Assembly: GCF_051020955.1 (NCBI RefSeq)
Contig: NC_135016.1
Span: forward strand, 10,310,001-10,374,000
Direction: 5' to 3'
DNA from: Megalopta genalis
Lineage: Eukaryota; Arthropoda; Insecta; Hymenoptera; Halictidae
Length of the DNA: 64,000 bases
Numbering within the stretch: the first letter of the stretch is position 1; each line of letters opens with the position of its first letter. Both the position numbers and the translations under genes were made by a program. Under the pieces are notes generated by a model. It did no database searches and had not been told where the DNA came from. It saw nothing but the letters and a program-made list of their open reading frames with translations. Shown piece after piece: positions 33,990-46,403 of this stretch.

Positions 33990-36314
33990 TATGTATCCAG
34001 CGTCTGACAGAGCAGAAGTGTTTGTATGAATTTTTTTAGCAGGAAATCTGGTTGGATCTACAAATTGAATTCACTGCGCTGATGTATTCACGATGTAGGG
34101 AAGTTGCGCGAGTTGCTCTACTCAACTCTGCTGGCAGCCTACGTTCATTCAGAACATTGATACCGCGTGCATAGTTTAACATGCAGGAAATAGGAGAGCC
34201 AGGGGGTGGTCTTTCTGGCGACTCGCTACCCAGAAAGGATATTTCACAACTTTGTTTCTGAGAGAGATCCGAGGGCTCATAGGATTTAACTATCCAGCGA
34301 GAGAACTGCTCCTCCTCTCCCTTGTACAAGGCTCCCCTAAAAGCTCGATATATGCCTTATTTATTATAGTGTGCCCACGCGAATCCATTTGGGATTCCGA
34401 ATCCTATGAAACTCGGTGTGGACGTAATAGATGCTTTAGGATCTCTGGACAAACGACCATGCAGAATGTGGCCATTCGGGATGAATATTATGCGACTGTA
34501 GTTCAGTTCCGGGACGATCGAGAAGTGGCGAATATCGCTGCTGAATGTCCACAAGGGTGTGCGGGAGAAAAAGAGACAAGAAAAACTCTGGAAAGTATGA
34601 TACCACGCGTGATGAATCGTGCAGTCACCTTTCTTATCCGGGTTCACGGCACCTAAGCTGCTTAACTTTTAGGGCAGAACATTCTTCTTGCGTGAACAAT
34701 GTGCCGTGCGCTATGCACAGTTCTGTAGAATGTTTTCATCCAGTGAAAGAATGCTTCTCTCCAGCAGAAAAATGCATCTGCCCGACAAAAGAAATAATTC
34801 ATTGTTCACCGGTGTACAGAAATTACCGGTGTTTCAATCTGCTGTAACTTCCTGGAAAAAAATTGTACAACAATCTAACTAGACTCATTTGAAAGCTTGA
34901 ACTTTTAGCTTCTAGATCGCTGCACTCGTTTCCTGAACAAGAATTTTTCCGTAATGTTCTTGAAGTTCTGAAGACTGGAAGTCTGGAAAACTTGGATTCG
35001 TTCATGCCACGATAAATCAGTTAATAAAAATCGTACATCAAGTTTTGATATGTTATTGCAAAGAGGAGACTCCAGTCTTCAAATTCTACATAGTTTAAAT
35101 CAAGAGAAATATGTTTGATGTCTGCAGACGGGCTTGAAATTCCGAAATTCTCGAAAAGAAGGATATCGAATCTCGAGCCCGGTGTACGACGTAACAATTT
35201 TTTTCTTTAAAAAGTGAACACAGCATTCTGAAAGCTGAAGAATCGGGCTTTGAAACGAGCCTAGGTAGATCATGATAGGATTCTTTCCGATGACGTTAAA
35301 GCACTTTTAACGTCGACGGTGTCCCTCGTGTCGAACAAGGGTATCTCCACTTTACCGTTCACTAAACGAAGTAAAAATTTTTTTCTATAAAACGAATTCT
35401 CCGGGCTCTGAGAGCTCGTATATTGCGCTTGAAAATGCAACTAGGTACGTTCCCGTGCAATTATGTATCGCAATGTTACAGCAGTTTGAATATCGGCGAT
35501 GTCGAAACAGGCCCGCATCGATACCGAAACCGTTGCAAGCCAGCGTACACCGAGAGCACGGAGCTTCGGCATCAATTACGGCGCGGAAAATAATAAGATT
35601 TGCACCAGTTATTACGGCGAGTGCATTCTGTATAGCGGAACGCGAGCAAAAACATCAAGATTGATCGTTGCACGGGCTGGGAATCTGAATGCGCCGACAA
35701 GCAGCTCGTAGCTCGTGTATGCAAGCTCTGGAAAAAGGGAGCGCGAATGTGCTCGAAAATGTATGCAGAGCGAGCCTATCAGTTTCACTAGCATGTATGC
35801 TGAAGCACCGCGATTTCTTTCGCTTTGCCTTGTTTATCGAGAGGCGTTCATCGGCAATAGTGAATTTTAAAGCATCATTAGGGCCATGGTTAAAATTCGA
35901 TTATCGATCCGTGCTCGATCACGTTTCAAGCGGCTGGAGACAAAAATATACTTGATTCTAAACCAACTCGGTTTCACGTACGGTGTCGTTTTCGGAGCCC
36001 GGAGCATGCTGGGCTATTTTTCTCTCGAATTGCAGACGTGAAAACTGAATCTGAGCAGAAACCGATGGGAAAGCGTTCACTAGGTTTTCGAGTTTTCCCC
36101 GTGGGGCTGGATCTGACCTTGATGGAGTTGATCGTCGCGCTGTGTACGCGTGGGTGGTCACCAGAATTGGCCAATTAATAAGATTCTGGACCGATAGGTC
36201 AAATATCCATTACTCTATAATGTCGTGTCGGAATCGTCGTGAAGATTTCGAACATGATTTATTAAATGTAAATGTCATTTAATTATTTTAGTCTCGTAGA
36301 TGTCTTTTATAACA

Positions 36315-36347
36315 ACAGTAATAATAACGATAACAATAATAATAATA

Positions 36348-36410
<63 letters not shown>

Positions 36411-36415
36411 TTAGT
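36315..36415. repeat. (AAT)n microsatellite
   Basis: Tandem AAT units, perfect from about 36350 to 36408 with interrupted flanks. The poly-leucine ORF on the minus strand comes from it. Confidence 0.95.
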
Positions 36416-37479
36416 ATTAGATTATTAATATAATTATTAGAACAGTTTGACAATAAGTCGCGCAAGTAGCATATCAAACAGAAGTGAAGAAATAAGGAAG
36501 ACGATGCAATAAAAGAAAAGATACAATAGAAGATAAAGTAAGCGATCAAGATATTTAAATAACGTGAAAACGGAGAAAATAAAAGACAATGTGATACAGC
36601 ATGAGATCGTTGGAACAAATGAAATAGGTATTGGGATTAGGAAAATGAAAGAAAGGTTTAGGGTATTTTATCAATATTTAAACATTGAAGTAAAACAGGA
36701 ATTTACTCACGTGGGAATTTATTAGCGACGAATAAACGTTAATCATCGTGGCTGCGAAAGAAATCGTAGTGCAAGCAGATGAGTATAATTTTCTGTAACG
36801 AGCCAGTCTCTTATCAAGGAATTTAGTGTTTGCATAATGTTTGGACGTCGTATCTTTTCTCAACTACAGAATCGTTTCGGGCATATTTTACAAATGTTAC
36901 ATTTTCCCTCCATATTTCGCGTTTCCTCTTGATCAACTCAAGGACGAATTGGCATTTTCGCGAAGCAAACGAGGAAATTACGATTCCTTCGACGGTCCTC
37001 CATTCTCGATATGATCCAGCATAATTGCATTTTCCTCGAGATCAAATGTCGACGACGATTTATAGGTTTGCTGGATCTTCGCCATTTAGTTTTCCAGGCA
37101 CGGCTCTGATTAACATGCCAATAACATCGTTTGACGCGGCGTTATTACACCCTGATGCGTAAACAACGCACCCCGAATTAATTAATTAATCCTCTAGCGG
37201 CGAAAATTATGCTAACAACGCGAGGAATGCGTTTCGCCCGTGTTGCGTCGGACTCCGGGGAACGAAAAGGCCGGCTGAGATCTGGTTTCCTAGTTTCCAA
37301 CGCGATCGATATGCAACGAAATAAATGCCTCGAGTGCAGCTGGAAAGGTTGGGATTTTTATCGTAGGTGTGCGTAGGTAGACGCTTCGCGAGAGGGCGCT
37401 TTTGCAATTTAAAGAAGGTGTCCTGTGACGAGGTGAGAATTTTATTTTCGACGAGGAATTCGTGTCTCGTGGGAGGACA

Positions 37480-38960
37480 TTTTTGGATGTCGTCGAATCA
37501 TCTTTCGTCGATGACGCGATTTCTGGAAAGTCCTTTAACGAAGCGTGAACTGTCGTTCTTGATGAGGAGTCCGCGGTTTTCGCGGAGAAACAATTTTTGG
37601 GACACAGAGGTGTTCGTCAGAATTCAATGCTTTGCACTCGAGCGGCGACCCTGAGGCAGAATTCGGAGCATTATTCGGATTGTTTCGAGTAAATATTTAT
37701 CTAAGATTATTATCCGAATGAATTCCTTTTAGTCGAATATTTTATTCGAATAATTCGAAAAAGTAATATAGGAAAAAATGAATCGATAAACTGATGAAAA
37801 AACACTTAATATTCTATCATTTCCATTCAAATCAATTATTTTTCCGAATCAATTGCTATTCTTTCGATTAAATTCTTATTAGTATAAAAATTTATTCGAC
37901 AGGGTCGAATCAAATTTGATTCGTTAGTCTTGGTAGAGACCAACTCTGTTTTCAGGCAGCACTAAAAAATGTTATATAACGTTCCAAAATAACTTTTCTT
38001 AGTGCACAGCACTAATGTCTTTATGACACGGACGTGCATAACCGGCTGTTTTTCGAGCCCAGGTTTTTTGGGAAATCGTTTCTCTCGGTCTCGATGGCCG
38101 GGACTAGTTATAAAGAAGGAAAGGTTCCGAAGGGTCAGCCTGACATTGTTTTATGACGGTCATGCCTGGAGGAACTTTCCTGTCTTTGCCGGGGCCTTGC
38201 GGCCGTCTGCTTTGAAACGGACCAGCTGATGGGCTATTGCCAAAATCAGGCAGGACCAATCGGCGCATAGTGTAGGTGCGTTGGAGGGATGGTAATCTGC
38301 TACGAGCGAGGGTATTCTCTGATAGAGCTTTAGAGTTGTAATAGAAGTCGTAGCATCAAGACATCCTGACCAAGGGTGTACTGTAGTCAGGGGCTCAATA
38401 CAAAATAGCAGGCAGAATCCGGTTCTTTATTTTATACAGTCCACAAATATAGCGTCATAATTCGTCGCTATTATTGACGGCGCTGTGACGCCCCAACAAC
38501 TTTTACATTATGAAATTAAATTTATTACATTTGAGAAACTGTTAAAAATGTAACTGTTGCATGAGTCACAAGGCTTAATTTAATACGCATGAAATGCACT
38601 AACAACATGTCTTATAAAATGAAAATACCGTAGATCATCAAGGTTATAGCGATCTCCCTTCGGTGACGACTTCCAGAAGTAGCTTCAACGAAACTTTGAT
38701 CCTGGCTCCAGAATTCGCGATTTAAGAAACGAATTTATAGAACACAGAGATCTCTGCAGAATTGAAGTTACGGTGGCCGTTCTTCGGTCACAGTTTCCAG
38801 GAAATCGCTTAACGAAGCATGAACTTCAGTCCTTGATACAGAATTTAATATCCGCGAGAAGCAAATAATTTTGGAAAACAGTGGGATCACTACAGAATTT
38901 AAATCAGCCATGACTTACAGACACAGAGCACTTTAACGAATCGTGGATCACTGTTTTCCA
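37480..38960. repeat. Dispersed 130-bp repeat units separated by an LTR-like insertion
   Basis: The block with TTTCTGGAAAGTCCTTTAACG, AAGCGTGAACT, GTTCTTGATGAGGAGTCCG and CGCGGAGAAACAATTTTTGG (about 37525-37602) recurs as CAGGAAATCGCTTAACGAAG, CATGAACTTCAGTCCTTGAT and CCGCGAGAAGCAAATAATTT (about 38795-38872). A third, weaker unit lies at about 38665-38765. Between them lies unrelated sequence that includes the LTR-like piece at 38000-38290. Confidence 0.5.
38000..38290 (-). mobile_element. LTR-like fragment, related to the solo LTRs
   Basis: The order TTTATGACACGG, TTTTATGACGGTC and GGGCTATTGCCA matches the order of TTTATGATGTAACGG, TTTATGACGGTC and GGCTTATTGCCA in copy 1 (29650-29810). This suggests a diverged U3 fragment in the same orientation. 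Ends and target duplication were not found. Confidence 0.35.
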
Positions 38961-41900
38961 CGAGGAAAACGTGCGTTCTAGACAAGGAGGAGAACACTCG
39001 TAACACAGAGAAGTCGCTGTCGCGGAGCCGGTTTGATGGTAGCAGGGATTTAAATCGGGAGTAAGGACGCAGATGTTTGGAATCGTAGAAACGATCTTTC
39101 GGTAGGATGGCGCATCGTTACGCAAGACGTGAGGTCGCCGCTAACGTCGTAAAGATTTTAACGGCCCCCGAGGTTTTTCGTACGCGGAATGAATCGCGGG
39201 ATCGCGTCGGGACCGCTAATTGGAACACCGGTAAAATAATCAGCGGAGGGACACATGGCCCGACTGCAGCCCGCCAAGTAGCTCTACTCGCAGTCGGACT
39301 CGTAAATAATTGCGGCGGCCAGATCGGAATTGAAATAGAACTGTAAAGGCCTCGTGCATGCACATGATTCGATATTTCAACTAATTTTCTCTTTGCACTG
39401 CCCAGAACTTATACATATACGTGTGCAGTATACTGTTACATAGGTGATTTAGTTTTTTGGGTTAAATGCAGATATTTATAAATAATGCTCCACACTGAAG
39501 CTATCATGATCAAAGTAATCGCTTTCATATTTTACGATTCCACGAAATTTTACGATTCCACGTTTTTTTACGGCAAACGTTTGTACAGGTTACATTATTG
39601 GAGTATGTTTTATAATACAGATTTAACGAAATCGAAATGAATTTGGTGCTCTGAATTCCACAAGGCAATAGTAATTACCGTTCGATAGGTTTTATCTTTA
39701 TTGCATTTATCGTATTAAATGAATCGTTTCCTCGTGTAAAATACGACTAAAATGTCGTCAAAGAGACGCTGTGAATTCTTTAAATATCGTGTCACGTGTC
39801 ACAACTTTAAAGAACTATATCCCGGAAATTAATTTGATATTCTTTACGTGAAATATTGTACAAAATCGCGGTCGTCGGACACGTGCAACGCTGGTAGCGA
39901 ACCTGTGTTAATATGATTTAATGCGTAAAAATATGGACAGGAAGTCGATAACCAAAAAGAACGGACGCCACTACATCGAGGAATATTAACAACGATTGAA
40001 CAAAACATTTTATTTTGATATCAATATTTGATTTGATTTGCTTGATTTGATTTTGCGAATTATTGAATGGCAACGTTATTAATTTCCTCAAAATCGAAAC
40101 AGATTTTTCTGTTATGAGAATCTGGGAATGAATGCGAACGTAGTCGAAAACAATTGAAACAACTTGATTCACGAGTTATCCAAAGTCTAGGAACGAGGGT
40201 AAATTAAGCCATACGAGAAACAAAAATCGTCTCGTTCTATCTAAGAGCCGACTGGACGACTTGCAGCTTACTCGCAGTCCTCGTTCACGCGACCGTAGCC
40301 AGCGCAAGAATTTTAAAGAGCTCATTTGTTAAAGCAAACATAGATAAGGCTTTAAAATTACAGCGACCGGTGGAAAGTTGAGAAGCGGAGATAAAGAGCA
40401 GCGGCCATTAATCAATCGAGAAAATTAAAACTTGACCAAAGTCAAGGCGTAGCGTTCCTCCAATTTCGCAGTACTTTTAGATTACGCTGCAGCCTGTCGT
40501 CAATCATTCTTCAAGCTCCCGTGCCTGCTGCAATGCAATTTAGATCGGAACGAAGATGTGTGCGCGACAACGAAAGAAACTAATGCCGCGCTGTTCTATA
40601 AATGTCGCGTTATCGCCGGCATTAGCTCGCTCGTAATTAGCGTAAGATTATCTTGACGAACAAACGTCCGCGTCACGGAATGGAAAAGTTCGTTTAAGCG
40701 AGGATCACGCGTTCGGGAATTGACCAATGACAGAATGATCCGACAGTGCGTGAAAGAGTGACGCGGCAACGATGCGCCCTGACGGCCGTGGTTATTCATG
40801 AATGTCGGCCGGTCCGGAACCGCAATAAGTGCGCAAGAAGCCGTAATTAGCTCTGCAAACGTTTGTACGGTGATCCGAGACCGACACACGCTTACCTCCT
40901 TCTTTGCTCGCGGGCTTTGTCAACAGTTTGGTCGAACGGCCTGGCCAATATCGGTCTTTACTACTTGCGCGACCACTGCCGCCTCTGGGCTCGAGATCCT
41001 CTCACGATTTCCCGCTGTTAATTATTAGTCGTATAATCCACTGGGTCCTCGATTAGCACGACCACGGAACTGCAGTTCCGTTCGCGTTTCTGTTGGAGAA
41101 AAAAATTCCACCACTATCGGAATTATAAATTTGTAATACTTTCACTGCCCGAATGTGGCTGGCGGAATTATTTCCTCAGATTTGAGAATTGATTTTTTGG
41201 ATAATCTGTTATAGCTTTAAGATAAAATTTTGAAAATATGTGTCTTATAGCATTGTTTACGATAAATTCAAATAGGTAGAAATTAATTTTGTACACATAT
41301 TTTTCACGTAAGGAAAATATCTTTTTTCTCGGAAAAATCATCGGTTCGTGAGAAATCCTTATTTTATAATAAATATAAAAAAATATATAAATATAGAAAA
41401 ATCTAAGCACACAAAATCTATTTCGTGGAAGTTATTACGTTTATAATATTGCTATATTAAGAAACTTGTGAATGTAATTGCCGTCGGTCGAATTAACTTT
41501 TCGATTTTAATTTCACGCGACGAAATACAGTAGCTTGAATTTTATATGTAATTTTTGAGGTTGCTAACGTGGCGGTCAAAGTGTTAATGCAACTTATTGC
41601 TTGTCGTACCGGCTTATCGATCTCGTGGTTTCATAAAACTGAATCGGCATACCATTGACTTCTACGTGATATGTGCAAATTTTTGTCGAATATCACGAGA
41701 CTGCGGAATTCGGGATATTTTCATAGCAAGACTCGGAGCTTAATCGACGAACAATTAGATGCGATTCCGCAAAGTTTCTGCAACGTCCGGAAAATCATCG
41801 CGCTAATTTAAGGCGTACATAGCCTTGATTATTTTCGATAAAACTAATCTAAAATGTCGACAGAAATTAATGTGAAATTCATGTTTCTTTAAAAAAAAAT

Positions 41901-44639
41901 TGTATATTATTATATCGTGTATTACTGAAAATTACACTTTTAAACAACTTCCTAAATTAATACATAAATACATTATTTACGAAAAAGTAATAAACGCGAG
42001 GCAAAATAGTGATTCGGCGGTGAAAATGACCAATTTTACATTGTCCCTTTCAAAATTGATAGTTCTGGTGTTAAAAGAACTGGACAGGATTCATAATTAA
42101 CAAGTTGTAACTAAAAAAATCTCGAAGTATTAATCGCACAAGATATAGATCGGCAGTGCACCGAAATTAACGCACAATGGTTAATTAAGCACATACCTGA
42201 AATTCTTCAATTGCAACAGCCTTTAATTTCGCACGGTGTGGCGTGCCTGCATTGGTAATAAAGCGCTGTTAAATTCCTGGGACGACCGACCGCGGTAGCG
42301 CTGCTTTTCCAGGATAAATGTATGTTTTACCATTAGCATAAATTATATTATTACATTATTATCGCGAAATCCGCGGAGACGCGTGTTGAACGGGTTTCGA
42401 CGGGTTGGTCCGTCGACGGGTCGGGGTCGTCAAATATTAGCACGAAGTATTACACCGGCGCGGAGCGTTGAAAAATGCAAACGCCTGGCAGCCGGGTCGC
42501 AGATTTCCGTAACTAACAGGTCGCTGGAGGCTCGAAGAAAATGTTCACCGCCTCGATTCTCCCGGCGGACTGCTCGAAAGCTGTCAGGAAATTGGGACGC
42601 GTTCGCGTGCCGACAGTGTGTTCAGATTCGTTTTGGAGTTTTTTCGCCGCGGACGGGAAACGTTTGACGGACGTTCTCGCAACGACACGCCGCCGCGAAA
42701 CTTTCTACACGCGGCAAGGAAAAACAAGTCAGAGAGAAAGCGTGCAAACAGTGGTCGCGCAAGGATTACTGGGTAAAACGGGAACGCGAGAGCACGAACT
42801 CCGGCCGTGACGTCGAGCGCCCGCGCCTCCGCAGTTTTTCCATGAAGCCGAGGATTGGAAAGAGATCAAATTAATTAGAATCACTGTGTTTCCCGTGTGC
42901 GCGCGAGCCCTCGTCTACTGTGCGAGCTGGCCGAGCGGAATCGATAACTCGAGAACAGTAATACCCGGTAAATCGAATAAGCGTTCTATGCAGTTGCGCT
43001 GTAATCGATACAACGCGCCGCCCTCGCATTCATCGCCGTCTCCGATATATCGCTCGAGCATTTTCTAATCATCGACAGACGTCGGTTCTGCTCGGCTTCC
43101 AGAAGAAAAGAACGAATATCTTGTTAGCTCGCACGAAAAAGGAAGGGACGAAACCGGGGGAAATTCGATTCCTGACTTCATCGTGGAAGTTAGCTGATTC
43201 CCACGATACTGGGCAGGTTCCCGGCGACGTCCGCCATAAATTAAAAATGCCACGGATATGTCGACGGCTGTACCGCATATTCCGCAGATTCTTCGGTCTG
43301 TTGCGAATTTTAATTACGTTAATGGCTACCTCGGCTTTGAAATTTCTGGTATTTAAATTGTGACGAGCCGGAGAGCATTGTTTAACACTCCAACCAGTTT
43401 GCAATGGCAAGCAATAGAAGAAAGGAGCAGCAACAATAATATTTTTCTCGTATTTGCATGGACAGAAAGAAGGCTTTGTGATTTTAATAACTCATTAGAA
43501 GAAAAAGAATAATTACCTGGACCTATATTTACTCGAGCGTTTAAATATTCTACGGGAAGAGAACAGCATTTTATTTAGAGTTAAAAGAACGAAATAACAT
43601 TCGTGTTGGCGTTCTAAAAATGTTTCTACGAGAAATTTTCAAGTAAAACTTCTCTTTATTCCAGTATATATCTTCTTGGCAATCGTAGAAAGTTTAAATA
43701 AATCGTTCTTGTCATTGTTATAAAACAATGCACTTCAGGCCTGTTAACCTCATGTCATAGTTTCTGGTATTAACAGTCCGACTGCCACGCTAAAAACCAC
43801 AGAAACTTGATAGAATTAAAGTATTTTAAAGTGTTTTACATAAATGTCAAGATCGGATTTATTTAAGCTCCACACGATTTCTGTTGCACATATATATTGA
43901 ATATATATTAAATATACATTTGAATAAAGAAGTATGTTTAAAAATTTCTCACGAAAACATTTTTATAATGCCAGAAACAGTGTAAGAAAAAATTCAGATA
44001 TCGTTCGAATTGGTTTGGTCATATTGAAGTCGGTTTAAAATAATTGAGGTTTTATCCGTTTCGCACACGAGAATAGAAATCAAACGTGTGTATATAACGT
44101 TAAATATAGAACTATGGCTGCAATATTTTATCGCGATTCGTTACAGTATGTATGTAGAAATAAATAAATAAACGGGATGGCTTCGAAAACAGGAGGACAA
44201 GGGAATGCGATTGAATGAAACAGTGAACGTTTCTGTTTCGCCGAGCTATTTCAACCGGAACGGCACGTAGCACACACTGTAAGCCATAAAAATCATCATA
44301 AACAAACACTCCAGAAAATGTAGGTCCACAATAATTGTTCCTTTTCTTCTAATAAGTAACTAAAATCTAAAAGCGTCTGACCATATAAATGCGAAAGAAA
44401 TGTTAAGACAAATGATTAAATCTCGGTCGTTCTGTTCTTACTTCTCTTTCTCTTCGATTCTCTTGAATTCGTTATATCAATTTATCGTCGCTAAAGACTC
44501 CGCAAATACTAATTTCAATTTATTCTCAGGTGAAAGTCCTTTTGGTAAAGCCAAAGGCTCCCGATCCCAAGCAAACCGTTTAATAGTTGAATGGGTGTCT
44601 TACGCCCTAAAATGAACGTCTTTGGAACGTCTTATTTCA

Positions 44640-44785
44640 GAGGTTAAAAGGACGTCAAATTTAAGACGTCTTGAAGTTTCGAAAATTCCGAAAGTTCTGA
44701 ATGTTCGGAATGTTCCACAACGTCTTTGAGACGTCTTGAATGTCTTACATCAAACATCTTTAAGACGTCTTAAAGACGTCTTTAT
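44640..44785. repeat. Cluster of GACGTC palindromes
   Basis: Five GACGTC sites lie within about 130 bp (44651, 44665, 44730, 44764, 44775), three of them within AAGACGTCTT or AAAGACGTCTTT. They are embedded in short CGTCTT/AAGACG repeats and an inner GAAAATTCCGAAAG/GTTCGGAATGTTC imperfect inversion. Confidence 0.7.
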
Positions 44786-46079
44786 GCTATCCGAGTTCCT
44801 GAGTAAATGCGAAATATTTTCTGCGATGCAGGAAAACAGTAGAATATCGATGTATGTATACGAGCGTCACATGTTTCTCTGAATAAGCGTAGACTATGGC
44901 CAAGTAATAATTCGAAGAAGACAAAAGAAGTATGAAGAAATTGAGTAACATAACGCATGTATCTCATGGCAATTTTTGTACAGTGTATATTTACGAAAAT
45001 ATTCGAACTTCATGAAACTTCTGAAATTACAATACGAGAATCTTCTGAAATTACAAGTTTACCTACGTTTCGTGGTGATCAATATGATTCATCTCGGCAA
45101 ATGTAAATATATCGCATCAGATTTGACAACAAATAGACAAGAAATCAGTTAAATATTTGAGAAAAAATCGTACGTAATTTTAAAAAACGAAGATGTACCG
45201 AAGATGAGCAATGATTTCAAGAAATGCCAATCAAGTCGTGTTGCTGGCCCTCCTTGGAAGTTCTATTGTTAAATTCCGTCGGTCGTCGAGGACGCCTGTA
45301 AAAAACGGTTCGTGCAGCGAAAATTAATTAGGGAATTAGTGGGTTGATTAAAGTTCGCCGGCCGGAAAAGAAGCGTCGGACGATCAAGGAGAGATCCCGC
45401 CAGGTGTGCGGGATCATTGGCTTAGCTCCCTGGGGCAGTGCGGAAGATCGTGAGACGAATGTTTTCGCAATTATGCTTTGCCGGGGGTGGTTTTCACGAG
45501 TTCGTGGGTATTGCACCCTATAGGATCATCCGTAGAAAAATATCGAGAAGAAAGCGGCGGTCAGCATCCATTTCTGCGGGACTGTGCGAGTGTAAACAAG
45601 GAAAATCGAAGGGATAGAGACCATCTCTATAGCTCTGATCGCGCGTTTTCGCGTCGCTATAGTCGCGCGACCCAATACGCCGATCCCCGATATTATTCGC
45701 AACATTCGCGCGAATACCGCGGATACCGCGGCCCGATATTTCGATATTTATGACGCCCGATACGCTTCGGTTATGTATTAATATAAACGAAGGGTGTAAT
45801 GGCGTCGCATGCGGGTAATTAAACATGGTAATTCAAACGGGACCGCTAATTACCGCGACTAGAGGCGCGATAACCATTCGAATCGATCTCTCCCGTCATC
45901 CGTCGACGTTTCAGCAACTTTTGCGGGCGGGACCTTTGACGCGAGCGCAAATGGCATTTCAATTCGAATTTATTGGGGCGATTGCGACACGAAATGAAAT
46001 GTCCCGGGCTAGAAACACTCCAGCGAACGATCTTCGGTAAAAATAAATTCGCAACCAACAAGTTACCAATCACCGAGTT

Positions 46080-46245
46080 ACTACTGTTAATCGTATTTTA
46101 TCGTAATTATCGATTACTTCCGTTTCAATCGTTAGTCGCAATTAACGATTACGTTCGTTTTAATCATTAATCCCAATTAACGATTACAAATCGTAATTAA
46201 CGAATCAATTTCTTTCAAACTTTAGTCACGATTAACGAATGAAGT
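46080..46245. repeat. Degenerate 45-bp repeat rich in AATTAACGATTAC
   Basis: Repeated blocks of TATCGATTACTTCCGTTTCA, CAATTAACGATTACGTTCGT and CAATTAACGATTACAAATCG appear in about four diverged units, directly upstream of solo LTR copy 2. No coding potential. Confidence 0.6.
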
Positions 46246-46403
46246 AGTACCCCCCCCCCCTCCCCAACACATAAATATAATAAAGTAATTTTCATGTACC
46301 AATTCCATAAAAAAATCAACAATTATTAATTGTTTCTTTCAGTCAAAGATTAATTTTAACAATCGATTAATTAAATCGTCGATTTTTCGATCATCGATGC
46401 CTT

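Larger units (their letters stand above)
33995..46395. other. Long non-coding stretch with scattered repeats
   Basis: I found no supportable gene in this 12.4 kb. Contents noted: an (AAT)n microsatellite at 36315-36415, related 130-bp repeat units at 37480-37660 and 38640-38960 around an LTR-like piece, GACGTC palindromes at 44640-44785, an AATCGTTAG/AATTAACGATTAC degenerate repeat at 46080-46245 and a C-run at 46250. ORFs such as 40596-40889 (minus) and 42383-42667 (plus) show no motif, no signal and no splice support. Confidence 0.5.

Noticed and set aside
42383..42810. Two overlapping plus ORFs in GC-richer sequence
   Set aside because: No recognisable motif, arginine-rich random-like composition and no splice-bounded continuation.
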